Shown here piece after piece: positions 11,301-22,500 of a stretch of DNA of 64,000 nucleotides (positions within the stretch are counted from its first letter, which is position 1; every line of letters starts with the position of its first letter). The DNA is taken from contig NC_088778.1 in assembly GCF_954871325.1 (NCBI RefSeq), forward strand, positions 23,483,120-23,547,119. The letters run 5' to 3'. Origin of the DNA: Gordionus sp. m RMFG-2023. Taxonomy: Eukaryota > Nematomorpha > Gordioida > Chordodea > Parachordodidae. A program made the translations under genes and the position numbers. The notes beneath the pieces were generated by a model. The model did not search any database. It was not told the DNA's origin and saw only the letters and a list, made by a program, of their open reading frames with translations.

Positions 11301-14300
11301 AGAAAATGTCCATCTTTTTTTATTTCAATTATGTACGCCTTTCCTCTAGTAAGAGATTGGCTACAGAAAATAACCTTTCACTAGAAGCCGAACTTGCAGC
11401 TGACAAAATTTTACTCGATAGTTTTCTCAAAAAAGGAAATGAATATTCCTGCTTCCAAAACTTCAAAATATTGTCTTATTATTTATTTTATATAAATATT
11501 TTAAGTTCATCCTCACAGCTTTCATGGGTGATGTTGATGCTTCATCAGAATCATCTAGAAATATACGGTCTTTTATGAGCCTAAGATGAATTAGGAAAGT
11601 GATAGTTGGTATTGATCATTTAGAATATACGTTTTTTTTATGAGTTTAGGATAAGTTAGGAAAGTTATAAATGGTAGTTGGCATCGACTTATGCATATCA
11701 TCTAATTTTATATCATTTATCATTTTTAAGATTTTTATATATATCATTTTCTTCTTTTATTAAAAACTTAAGTCTTTTGAAATTCGGATCTAGAATTAAG
11801 CCGTCTATAGTGGCTGCATAATAATCTTTTAAATGAAATCTTGTTCTGTATTTTAAGGTTCTGATTATTATTGTATCACGTTCAGAAGGTTAACAAAATT
11901 TTATTAATTTTTGTTTCCATAGACAAACTTTATTTATTGTGGGACGAGAATCTGCTCTCAGATTATCCGAGCATTCTTTAAATATTTATAAAAATTTATC
12001 TGATGCTGATATCAATTGTGGCTAATCTATTTAATTCTTGCTTGCTAAACAAGTACACCTGTATTTCAGAAATGATTTTAAGAAACTCTGTATCATGATA
12101 TATACAGAGTTCCATATTGTTATTCTCGCTATTACATATTGTTTAAGGGTGTGGCTTAGTTTGCTATTAGCTGTGTTTGAAATATTGTACCATTTTTTTT
12201 GCACCATTTATATTTATGGCTATTTCAGTTAAACAATTGTCAAAAATTTAATGCATAATATTATTTAGTATATGGCATATACATGCTAGCGTTTCGTCAT
12301 CTTTGAAAGATTTGCTCCGTTATCACTCACAACTATAATTTATTTAAGTAATTTTCTATTTCTGTATATTCTCCTAAAATTGAATTGACTACACTTTTAA
12401 TTTTAACGTTTTTTCATCCATTGCTCTTGTGGCCAAAACAAATGTTTTTAATTAAAATCCTTAATGATAATATGTCCTATAATGGTTAAAAACTTAGATT
12501 TTTATAGTCATCCGTCCAAATATCAGTGATTATGGACAACGATCATGCTTTTAATCTTAAATTTTATATCATGGTATATTTTTGGACCTATAGTATTCAT
12601 CATGAGAGTTTTCCGGTTCACAACTTTTATATTTTGTTATCCATATGTAACACTAACATTTATCTCTTGGCCTAGCTTGTAAAATCCCTCACTTTCTGTT
12701 GCATTTAAAGATTGAAGATCTTTACAAATAAAATATAACTGACTTTTCTGTAAAAAGTTTAAGCAAAATTCAGCATAAAGTCTCGCGATACAAAACACCT
12801 AAACATAAAAATAAAATAGAACTAACAAAATAATACCGGATGTTGTTTATAAAATGCGGAAGATTTTTTAGTTTTTATTCTTTTTTAAAAAAGAACTAAA
12901 TTAAATAAGAAAATATATAATATAATTATAAAATTGCAAATTTATATTTATAAAAAACAATTTTAAAAATTAAAATTTCCATGATTCACGGGAAATTTAT
13001 GTTCACGGCCGATCACGCAAGTGGAAAATTTTGGGAAGGCCCGTCACGCCTTCGAATTTAAAATTTATTTAAACTCACGCCGTGACCCACTGTGACACAA
13101 TGGGTAACGCCTAATTTCACGGCCCTCGCCCACCTCTAATTCCTAGCTCATATATTATGAAATCCGAATTGTAATTTAATCCACAATACTCCAGCATGGC
13201 TCCTTTTAATGGAAAGATGTATAGCAAAAGCAAATAGATGATATTATGATTTCACTGACTATTAGATGTTACAGATTTGATTATAAATTGGAAACAATTT
13301 ATAAAATTAGAAACAAATATTTAAAATAAAATCCACCTCTCTCCTCCCATACCTTACCATTTTCCTCTAAATAAATACAAGATCCCAATAGCTTCAGCAA
13401 GATATTTATATACTATTTTGCAGAGACCTGCAGAGGTACCATTTGCACGGCCCGGTCCGGTTTTAAAATTTTTAGGCCCGGCCCGGATATTTAAAAAAAA
13501 ATTTTTACGGCCCGGCCCGGATTTAAAAATTTAAGGCCCGGCCCGGCCCTGATATTTTTATAAAAATTTTTTTACGGCCCGGCCCGGAATTTAAAATTTA
13601 AGGCCCGGCCCGGATATAAGTATATTTCATATTTTATTCAGATATTTAATTACAAATTGATACTATAAAAAATTTGTGCAAATAATATTTTTGAAATAAA
13701 AGATTCTATTTGTGATTTTTAATTTTTATTTAAAAAATACATGTAAAAAGCTAATATTTTGAGAATATTATATTAAATTTATAAAAATTATAAAACTGTT
13801 ATTTATAAAAATGGATATTTTGAGCATATACTATATTTTATATTGCATTTATAAAAATAAAACTAATATTCATAAAAATGGTAATAATATTTTGAGCATA
13901 TACTATATTTTATATTGCATTTAAAAATAATAAAATTAATATATAATTTATAAAAATGGAAAATATTTTGAGAATATAATATATTGTATTTAATTTACTA
14001 TTTAATTTATAAAGTAAAAATAAATCGCTATTTAAAAAAATGCATGTATAATAAATAGTATTTTGAAAATATAATCAAATTGCACAATATTAATATAATT
14101 TATTTTATAATATAAATTTTTAACAAAAGAAGATAATTGTATTATATAATATATTGTAAAAAAAAATAATAAAAAACTTTCATGACTCAAGGTAAAATAT
14201 AATAAATGCAATAAATATTTGACAGTTTGCAAAGTAAAAAACCAGCATGATTGACGAAACCCTATACTCAAGAAAGATATTAAAAATTCACAAATTATCA

Positions 14301-17300
14301 TGAAGAAAGAGAAGCATATCTACCTTTTCAGGTTGAAGATTACTGGGTCATTCCATGTCAAATCAATCACTTTTCGGCCGACCCCTTTCGATTTTGATGA
14401 AAAATCGTAGGCTGGTTATATATGTTCCCATTAGATTAGAAATAAAATTTTAGCGGAGCAACTATATTAGCGGAGATATTCGGGGTTAAAGGTCTAAAAA
14501 ACGTCTTTTTTTGCTTTTTACTGATGTTAAATAACTAGTTTTTAATTTTAAACTAAATATGATCAAATATTGAATATAATATCAATAGCTAAGTTAATAA
14601 TTTATGATTATGGCAAAAACATCAAAATTAATTTTTGATAAAATATGGGTCATCTTATGGTCAGTTGAAAACTTGAAATTAATATTTCGAAATGTATATG
14701 ATCTCCGATTTTTAATTTTTTTAAGAAATATTATCCGCTTACTATTTTTTTAATAATTTCTTCAACAATTAGCATGGCTGGATATTTATTTTAAAAAATA
14801 TTATCCGCTTACTATTTTTTTAATAATTTCTTCAACAATTAGCATGGCTGGATATTTATTTTAAAAAATATTGCGATTTTTATACTTTAAAAAAAATAGA
14901 TGGCGCTATATATAATAGTTTTAATATGTTAAATTCATTTTTTTATTGATTAAAAATATTTTAATGTATATATATCATACTAAATCGATTACAATGTCCA
15001 TTATATATATTTATTTGTAATTCAGATCATAAATTTTTTAAATCTTCACAAATTTAGCCTAATTAAGATAGTTTATAAATTAATTAAATCTTACTTCATC
15101 TAAAGGAACACAAAGCTTGGCTAGCTTGTGAGATTTCTTCAGGAGATAATATATATGTTCGACCGGTGGGAGTAGAAGGATTGACCAGCGAAAGAATATG
15201 AGATTTAGGTAACACTAAAATATCATCTTTCAGGGGAAATTTAAATGAGGCTGAAGGTCCACAAGGGTGTAAAAATCGGATTTTTACTTCTTCATTTGTA
15301 TCATATTTATCGATTATATATCCTAACCACCATTTATCATCATATACACATGTTACATATCCATTAATATTTTTAAATATAATTTTTTCATTTAAAAACG
15401 AAACTGGTTTATATTATATTTTTTAGAATTTGAATATATTTTGGTTTTTAGTCTATTTTGATCAATGGGAATAACCCCGTGAATTTTTAAGGTCCCATGT
15501 ATGGGCAGCGCAGAATTAGATCTTTTGCGAAGGGCTAATTCCCCTTCGATATATTCTTGATTGGATATATATTCAATTGAATTCCATTAATATTTTCTTT
15601 AGCATAATTATATAATTCTAATGGGGTTAGGATTTGATTTTTATTTGGCCTTTGAAGACTAGCTCTGGCAACTAATCTTTTGACAGTTCCCCCGATACCG
15701 TCACATGCATTTTTGCCGTGAGCATTGGCAAAGAAATGCCATTCGGCAGGAATATTAAAATCATATTTATGAAGGCATATTTTCAGAAAATTTTTGCGAT
15801 TCTTGTATTGAGACGCGGCTCCATCTGAAAAATATATTATTTTTTCTGGTTTAGAATTAAATTTGGCTGTTAAGAAATTAAGAAATTTTTTTTGGTAAAG
15901 GTGGACTGCACTAGTATTATGGTTTAATGATTCGGATATAATAACAAAATTTATATTTTTTAACTCTTCTCCAGATTTATAATATGCTACAAATGGATGT
16001 ATAGTGGCCTGCACGTTGTTCCAATGAAATCCCTGAACTTCATCTTGTAAAATGAAGGAATAATTTTCAGAATAATCTAGAATTGTTAAAAATTCCCCAT
16101 CTTTTAAATTTTCTTTGGAATTCTTCAAAAATAAACTTTGTTGTTTAGCTATAAACGAGTGACGCAGTAAAATTTGAACTTTTTCTAATAAATAATCGAT
16201 GAAATCATCAACGGACTTTATAATAGTTTCAAGATTTGTTCTATCCACCGTGATCCATTGTTTAAACGTGACATATTCTATACGATTTCTTTGAAACAAT
16301 TGGTATAATTGTCCCTTAAGAGATTCTATACCAGGGCATTGATCACAATTTGTTAAATAACATTTTGGCTGAGATGGATTACAAATAATTTGCGCCAATA
16401 GATAGTTGTAAGAATTTATACAGTAATCTTCTCCTGCTGTAATTTCAGCTATTAAATTTGTCATTAATTTCACATTCTGATGAATAGCGCAGACACAAAC
16501 AGTGTGTGTGCCACTAGCTCCAACTAAAATACAGTTTTTTGGTCTAAGTTCGGCAAATTTAGAGAATCCAATTGATATATTTGGGTATTCTTCCTTAAAC
16601 ATCTTGAATATTTCTTTAAGATTATTTAATATAAGTCTTTTTTGAACTGGTTCTTTCTCGCCTTTAACAGATACACAATCTTTTATTCCTGGCATGAGTC
16701 GGCTTATTTCATCAGAACTATAAAAATCCTTGACGAGTTTAAATGTTTTTTCGTTTAGTGTCTTTCCTGCCTTATGTTTTGGAAATGAAAGAATTCCACT
16801 TTCTTTTACCATCATTTTAGATTTTCTTGCCATGTATGATGTTACGTTGAATTCCTTTTGAATTTTATTTACACTCCATCCTTGAGGCAAAATTGTAAGA
16901 ATTTGATATTGTTGATTTTTTGATAATTTATCAAAGTTATCCTTTAATATAATAAGAATTTCCTCTTTCATTGGACTATCAATCTCGGAATCAGATATTT
17001 CTAAAACCTTACTCTTTATTGCTTTTTCAATCTTTTGAATTTTATTTTTAGGATATTTTTTCTCCATTAAACGTTTTCTTTTAATTGGTGATTCTCCAAT
17101 ATTGTGTAATGTTTCATTAATCGATTCAAAGGCATCCTGATTATGGGTTATTGGGGATATAAATTCTTCGGGAATATGTGGACCAATTTTACTTAACTGG
17201 TATCGGCACGAATTACATATTTTTTGTTGAAGATATAAATGATTATTTATATTAAGCATCCATGGAAGAACTGATCTTAAATTTTTTTTAAAATTTTTAT

Positions 17301-20300
17301 GATTAACTTTATTCAGTGGATTGCAACATTTTATCTTATCTTTTAAGGGTTTCATTTAAAAAAATTTATTTATTTTTAAATGACAAGTAAAAATATTTAT
17401 ATGTAAAAGATATGAATCGGTGTTTGTGAAAAAATATTAAAGAAATCAATTTGTATTTTTAGCAACTGTGATTTATCGATTAAATTCGCTAATTAATTTT
17501 GCTAATCAGTTTATTTTTAATAATTTTAAGAAAAGATAAAAACAGCTGACTTACTTTTATTAATTTTTTCAGTGTTAAACATATGCTCAAAATTCAAAGA
17601 CTTTGATCAAAAATTTTATAGAGAATGCTCAAATTCATTTGATACCCAAAATTTTATAACTAGTTAATTTTTTGTTAATTATATCGCTTAAAATTTTTTT
17701 AAAAATCTTTGAAATTTTCTGGTTAATGACAATTTTATAACATTCTTGGTCTTGATGGGTATGACTTAGTCTGGAGGGGGGGGGGATGGGGGGTAGGCCG
17801 GGTAATTATATGATTTTCGATTTTTCCCTTAATAATTTTCCTGCACTCCTTTAATCCTGCTTTTTTGTTCGCATGTTAGTCGGATTTTTTAATTATTTTT
17901 AATTTACATTGAAATATTAAAAAAATTATTAAAAATTTTTATCCTGCGAATATCTCAAGGGAATAAGGTTTACAAAGTTATATAATCTAATTTTATGATA
18001 TATTATACATTAAAATATTTTTAATCAATAAAAAAATAAATTTTAACATATTAAAACTATTATATATAGCGCCATCTATTTTTTTTAAAGTATAAAAATC
18101 GTAATATTTTTTAAAATAAATATCCAGCCATGCTAATTGTTGAAGAAATTATTAAAAAAATAGTAAACGGATAATATTTCTTAAAAAAAATAAAAATCGG
18201 AGATCATATACATTTCGAAATATTAATTTCAAGTTTTCAACTGACCATAAGATGACCCATATTTTATAAAAAATTAATTTTGATGTTTTCGTCATAATCA
18301 TAAATTATTAACTTAGCTATTGATATTAGATTCAATATTTGATCATATTTAGTTTTAAATTAAAAACTAATTATTTGACATCAGTAAAAAGCAAAAAAAG
18401 ACGTTTTTTGGACCTTTAACCCCGATTATCTCGGCTAATATAGTTGCTAATGCGCTAAAATTTTGTTTATAATCTAATGGGAACATATATAACCAGTCTA
18501 CAACTTTTTATCGAAATTGAAAGGGGTCGGCCGAAAATCTTGATTTTTTTGCTCATTTGACATGGAATAACCCTACTTCTTCTTTCTTCAAGAATTCTTC
18601 CAGTAGTGGAAAAATTCCGCTCACAGATTGCACTTGAAGCAGGAATAGCCAATACCCGTTTTGCCAATTTTGCTAAAATTGGGAATTCGCTTTGATGAGA
18701 AGCCCACCACTCTAACAAATTATCCACCTTAAATGTTTCATCTATTTTTTTATTTATGTAATTATAATATTCATCATCGGGTATTGACATATTACCAGAA
18801 TTACCATCGCCCCATTTGTCATAAAACGATTCAGTTTGTTTAACAACAGTCGTAATTTGACTGGTCGATGGTATTTCATTTACTTCCTGAGCCTCTAGTG
18901 ATTTAATATAATCTTTTATATAGTTTTCCGTCATCTTGCGATCTGTCCCTGACAACATACGTAATTGTTTGAATTTGGGACAGAGAAAAAGAGAAATAAA
19001 ATGATACTTGTGTAAAACAAATTTTTCAATTAAAAAATGCTTTATATTAAGTAATATCAATTTTATTTCTCTTTTTTCGCTTTGAAAGGTATTACAAACT
19101 TCAAGAAGTTCATAATACCATATTACCACTTTAAAAAGAGTACAAGAGTCCGACTGTAACTCAACAATAGCTCTGTTAAAATTCTCAAGAATGTTGACTA
19201 GATCCTGAAGGATCGGAAAGTCTATAATATAATACTTTTCCGATCCCCCATGTTCTAGAAGAACTTTTTTAATTTCTTCATTTTGAGAATAAACAGAATT
19301 GAGCATATTGTATTTAGAGTTCCAGCGGACTTCTATATCTTGATAAAGGGCTTTTAAATGCTGGCATTTATTACTTTGTTTTATATGCCCCACTAATATT
19401 TTAGTATTATCTATTGTTGATTTTATTAATGGGGCATTACTTTCCAAATATTTGGAGTTAAATGAATTTCTTAAAATTGTATTTAATAAATGACAGCCGG
19501 GCCGAGCTTAGGGCCGGGCTTGCAGGTCTTTGATAATTATACATACTGTTCTAAGTATAACTTCTAAGTTTTCTAACACAATTTGAAAATGACTAGTGGA
19601 GCACTGCAATTTTAGATATTAAAATATATTAAGTAATTTAAAATGGAGTTTTCCGGTATCTTTCAGGAAATTAATAATTAGATCGATCTGTGGGTGTTAG
19701 GTAGTGTTAACCATCACCCAATATTATATTAATCATAACTATAATATAATATAATCTTATAACCAATAACTCATAATGTAAAATTTTTTATAAAAAATAT
19801 TAAGGCCCGGCCCGGGTTTAAAAATCTTAGGCCCGGCCCAGCCATATTTAAAAAAAATTTTTTAGGCCTGGCCCGGATATGTTTAAAAAAAATTTTTTTA
19901 GGCCCGGCCCTGCAGGTCTTTGCTATTTTGCTTGTATTTCTTATATGCAGCAATAAATATTTCATACAATTTTAAAAGAAATAATTTAAAAATGTATTAC
20001 TATGTATTCACATGTTAATATATCTCCAATTTCCTTATTATCCATAGCTTTTTTTAAATTAATGTAAGCTGGAATGTATCTTAAAGTATATGCCATTATT
20101 GATATTAAAGTTGGATAATATTGCGAGGCTTTGGTAATTCTGCAAAATAAATATTACAAATACATATAATTTTTCCACTTTTTTGCATCAATTTCATTTA
20201 AACCAGCTGGTGGTATACATATAACATGTTTTCCAATAAATAGTGCCTTTGTTGCAATTTGGGAATGAAAATAGGGTTGAGTCATAATACATATCAATTG

Positions 20301-20561
20301 AATATCCTTATTAACTAAAACCTATGACAGTTTAGTAATTAAATAATATGCATAGCATATTACCTGATCCTGATCAGTTGAAAAAATGGCAATTTCATTT
20401 TTTTCAGCAAAATGTTTTAATTCTAATGAGTTATGAGCCCAAACACCTATAACTTTGAATCCTAAATTTTTGAAAATTGCCACAGATATGCTAGAAACAT
20501 CACTTAATCCAAATATTCCTATTCCTGGCAAAATATTATTTAAATTATTACAATTGTTCAT
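5378..20561 (-). CDS. GFOD: GFOD-type Gfo/Idh/MocA family protein
   Basis: Complete seven-exon model, in transcript order: 20364-20561, 20179-20321, 20001-20139, 7136-7297, 6754-7015, 6129-6401, 5378-5970 (1,770 nt, 589 residues). All phases agree and all introns are GT-AG. Start is the ATG at 20561. N-terminal Rossmann segment LPGIGIFGLSD matches LPGVGVFGTSL of GFOD1; later blocks QIATKALFIGKHVIC, ASQYYPTLISIMAYTLRY, KWMGGGLLNTLGSHAIDIL, GGEKGTIIYDGK and YLRLVIEALRTSQ follow the family order. Where classical oxidoreductases carry the EKP catalytic lysine the protein reads CIPPAG (residues 101-106), as GFOD proteins also lack it, so enzyme activity is doubtful. The last ~170 residues are an acidic, Asn/Ser-rich tail absent from the ~390-residue vertebrate proteins. 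A good donor at 5443 leaves open an extra 3' exon. Confidence 0.9.
7298..8099. other. AT-rich start of GFOD intron 3, no gene seen
   Basis: First 0.8 kb after the acceptor side of the 12.7-kb intron. It is made of A/T runs with no open frame, inverted repeat or homology that I can support. Confidence 0.6.
8100..9700 (-). pseudogene. hAT transposase fragment, DUF4371 type
   Basis: On the minus strand the order is that of DUF4371-containing hAT transposases. About 9380-9150 encodes QGYDGAPSISVHIKGVQSRI and then YVHYSSHCLNLMISEA, the family's catalytic-core block. About 8370-8170 encodes the C-terminal dimerisation block NERSFSTLKRLKTYLRNSTD and LNGFVLLNIYKE. Between them the frame is interrupted, with in-frame stops and shifts. 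I found no convincing terminal repeats or target duplication, so this is an old truncated copy lying in GFOD intron 3. Confidence 0.8.
10255..10690 (-). pseudogene. LINE fragment (post-RT region)
   Basis: The minus strand encodes LCIFNSNVIPILLYRGEA and NRKLQTFINKSLR. This matches the block NSNV-SVLLYGSETW, KLQTFINRCLR found after the reverse transcriptase domain in many animal non-LTR retrotransposons. Interrupted frame, short, no 3' tail or target duplication identified. Confidence 0.7.
11007..13138 (-). mobile_element. hAT element A, 8-bp target duplication ATTCCTAG
   Basis: Ends are TAGAGGTGGGCGCGGGC on the left and its imperfect inverse, ending GCCCACCTCTA, on the right. ATTCCTAG flanks it at 10999-11006 and 13139-13146, the 8-bp duplication expected for hAT. 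Both subterminal regions are full of TTCACGG/CCCGCTCACG motifs, much richer in G+C than the surroundings and likely transposase binding sites. The transposase inside is decayed. The element lies wholly within GFOD intron 3. Confidence 0.9.
11330..12720 (-). pseudogene. Decayed transposase of hAT element A
   Basis: About 11430-11336 on the minus strand encodes SSKILSAASSASSERLFSVA followed by LLLEERR, the classic hAT C-terminal dimerisation motif. About 12350-12300 encodes IVVSDNGANLSKMTKR, the motif around the second acidic catalytic residue. The order (core upstream, dimerisation downstream) is correct. Many stops and shifts separate them, so no working enzyme is made. Confidence 0.8.
13440..13615. 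repeat. Left subterminal GGCCCGG array of hAT element B
   Basis: Six or so copies of GGCCCGGCCCGG-type motifs, each followed by an A/T-rich spacer. A matching array sits at 19800-19915 near the other end. They are probably transposase binding sites. Confidence 0.75.
14345..14990. repeat. Left inverted repeat of the Sola-like element
   Basis: Matches the reverse complement of about 17980-18573. It carries an internal direct duplication with period 70 bp (units around 14726-14795 and 14796-14865, including TTATCCGCTTAC and AGCATGGCTGG). The right arm has one copy only. Confidence 0.85.
15097..17355 (-). CDS. Sola-like DDE transposase (nearly intact)
   Basis: A 606-codon frame runs from ATG at 17355 to about 15535. 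N-terminus has paired cysteines (KCCNPL, ICNSCRYQL), likely zinc-binding. A helix-turn-helix-like region follows (GWSVNKIQKEFNVTSYMAR). The catalytic core contains LDYSENYSF, YFSDGAASQYKNRKNF and WHFFANAHGKNACDGIGG, the acidic-residue blocks of this transposase group. The conserved C-terminal domain (YVTCVYDDKWWLGYI, FLHPCGPSASF, PTGRTYIL) lies downstream to a TGA at 15097-15099. It is reached only after two frame changes, near 15590 and near 15400. Thus the copy is slightly broken, or these are sequencing or splicing effects. Such proteins are often annotated as hypothetical genes in insects and cnidarians. Confidence 0.85.
17980..18573. repeat. Right inverted repeat of the Sola-like element
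   Basis: Inverse of the left arm, sharing for example the block ATAGCGCCATCTATTTTTTT and the end ATTTGACATGGAATAACCC. Just inside it, at about 17775-17805, lies a G-rich run that could form a quadruplex on the plus strand. Confidence 0.85.
20140..20178 (-). other. 39-nt intron of GFOD
   Basis: GTGG...TTTTGCAG intron between exons 2 and 3. Removing it restores the frame across IDAKKITKASQYYP, which aligns with the vertebrate protein. Compare the next intron, 12.7 kb. Confidence 0.85.
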
Positions 20562-20974
20562 AAGAAAATCGTATTAGATAAGAATAATTCCAACATCAGC
20601 TGTGGTAAAAATATTTAAGTGAACATACTGAATTTAAAATATTTATGATTGCATGTCAAACAATATTAGAACATTTTTAGTTGTCAAATAATTTTTTTTA
20701 AAATGTAAAAATTTTATAAATATAATTATAGAAAAAATGTAGAAAAAGTATAATCGAGAACTACTGGCTCAACATTATTCATACTAGATGAAATTAATTG
20801 AATATAAAATTCTACTGTATAATTTTATTAATATAAGATAATAAATCAATTTAATTTAGTTACATTAAAACTAAAATAAATGATTAATAAAAGTACTATT
20901 ATAAACTATGGTTTGGGATATATGGAGCCATGAATTGATTAAGAAATTTGAATGATAAATTTCTAAGCCAATGT

Positions 20975-22500
20975 TCTAATCGAAATATACTTTAGGAATG
21001 CCCCTTAGATGGGTAATTTTTTTTCAACCTCTTTCAAGAAGGAAAGGACTTTGTGGTTGATCCGAGAGTTGATGTGACAGCAGGAATGAATTATATATTA
21101 TTTAATTCAAAATAGATTTTTTTTATTTTTGCCTCCGAAAGAGAGTTTTCACGGGGTGTTAAATTCAGCGAAGATATCTACACAAGTATAATCCCAAGTG
21201 AGAGGGATACCCCATTCACATGGGATTAAGAATAAATCATATGGCCTCTTACCAGCTAAAGTTGAAACTCAAAGGCTAGATTGTGCTTAATATGATGGCT
21301 CTCCTTAGAGCTTTGATTATTATATTAACTGCGCTATACCAAAGATGACGGCCTTTGGAGAATCGGCAGTGTAATGGATGATGTTCATTATTTTTAACTC
21401 TGATATTGCAAAGAGAACAGTTAAAAAAAAGAAATGATATTGCAACAAATATGAAGACAAGTTAATATTCTTAATTTTTCTGAGACAAAGACTGAGGGCT
21501 AGGGATAGCTTCAATTCATTTATAACCACTTTCAAAATGAAGAAATGCATGCTGCTACTGAAAGATGCAACGGTAAACGAATACCAAGGTCCCCACATGT
21601 TGAAGATAATGATGCTTAAGTCCACGGTAGGAGTGAAAGAGTTAGATTTGATTTTCAAGTTCAACGAGTTCTTTTGAATTAAAAAAAATGTGGGGAAAAC
21701 GAAATACATAATAAGTTTAGAGAATATATTTGATTTAAAAAATCATGGTGAGATAAGAATTTGCTGAGAATTGGCTTGAGGTTTAGGACTGACTGTAAGG
21801 AAGTGTTAAGGCTATATTTATTGCGTCCGAACTGCTAATGGGTTACCCTAAAAGGATTAGTAGTTTACTGTTTATGATCCTGAAAAGGAAGGCCAGATGG
21901 TAATGGACATCGGTGAGATATATTTCATATTTATTGATATTCAAAATAAGACCTGTTTTAGAAAAAAGATCATCTTTAGGGACTTTAAAGTAGCTCAGAA
22001 AAAGGTCCTGGTAAGATTATGTTATCTTGTTACCGCATATTGAGATCAAGATTGAAATGATTACAAAATTTCAGAATAAATTTATGATACTCGAAAAAAA
22101 AGAGCAGGGCCGAGGTGATTTCCTTATTGAATACCTAATTCGGATTTGATAAAGTCCATATTGCATTTTGAGAATGAAAATAATGAAATACTGCTAAATA
22201 TGAATTTAAAGTATTCTGGAAAATTATCTAAAAAATTAGGAACAAACTAGTTACGATTGAATGAATAAATGCGTTCTTGAAATCAAATTTGAGAATGTAT
22301 GTGTCAACGTGAGCTGGATTTATGTAGCTTGTGTAGCAGCCACTTTTTATTCCAAATTGAGTTGATGAGGAAAGATGGGTCTTGATGTGATTGCCTATAA
22401 TTCTAGCGGAAAAATACACAGGCAGAAAAGAAGAGGAATATGACATCTCTGGAGATTTTATCATGATTTTGTTTAAGAAGGTTGTTAGATCTATATCCAA
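20975..22500 (-). pseudogene. Decayed LINE (reverse transcriptase and C-terminal part)
   Basis: About 22500-22230 on the minus strand encodes an RT segment ending in YILKFDFKNAF, the motif around the first catalytic aspartate, preceded by STQFGIKSGC. About 21400-21290 encodes HHPLHCRFSKGRH and then AVNIIIKALRRA; further down comes NPM-MGYPSHLGLYLCRYL. These match the Cys/His motif and C-terminal domain (HGLSCRFSKGRH, NDIIKRAL, PWSMGYPLTWDVTCVDT) of a non-LTR element family widespread in invertebrates. Frame broken many times. It lies between GFOD and the secreted-protein gene. Confidence 0.75.

Larger units (their letters stand above)
14345..18573 (-). mobile_element. Sola-like DNA transposon with ~0.6-kb inverted repeats, TSD TACT
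   Basis: Left end GGGTCATTCCATGTCAAAT and right end ATTTGACATGGAATAACCC are inverted copies. The inverted repeats continue for about 0.6 kb (14345 to about 14990; about 17980 to 18573). TACT flanks at 14341-14344 and 18574-18577. A 4-bp target duplication and a DDE-type enzyme with a Cys-rich N-terminus fit the Sola superfamily; the subgroup is my inference. It is inserted in the transposase frame of hAT element B. Repeat arms are very similar to each other apart from one 70-bp duplication, suggesting a fairly young insertion. Confidence 0.85.
14288..19494 (-). pseudogene. Transposase of hAT element B, split by the Sola-like insertion
   Basis: The upstream part (19494 to 18578) begins at CHLLNTILRNSF, runs through VRWNSKYNML, and ends in the dimerisation block AIPASSAICERNFSTTGRIL-EERRS. 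The downstream part (14344 to 14288) continues NLQPEKVDMLLFLHDNL and stops. Removing the inserted element and one copy of its 4-bp duplicate joins ...EERRS to NLQPEKV... in frame, as in intact hAT transposases. The BED finger and N-terminal core are missing: the frame runs directly into subterminal repeats near 19494. So the copy was already defective before or after the insertion. Confidence 0.88.
13421..19922 (-). mobile_element. hAT element B, 8-bp target duplication CTATTTTG, host of a nested Sola-like element
   Basis: Termini CAGAGACCTGCAG (left) and CTGCAGGTCTTTG (right) are inverted copies, flanked by CTATTTTG at 13413-13420 and 19923-19930. Subterminal arrays of GGCCCGGCCCGG separated by A/T spacers occupy 13440-13615 and 19800-19915. 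A second right-end-like sequence (GGGCTTGCAGGTCTTTG) ends at 19532 without a matching flank, so the right side has been rearranged. The transposase lacks its N-terminal half. A 4.2-kb Sola-like element interrupts the remaining frame. A short relative lies at about 55985-56220. Confidence 0.9.
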
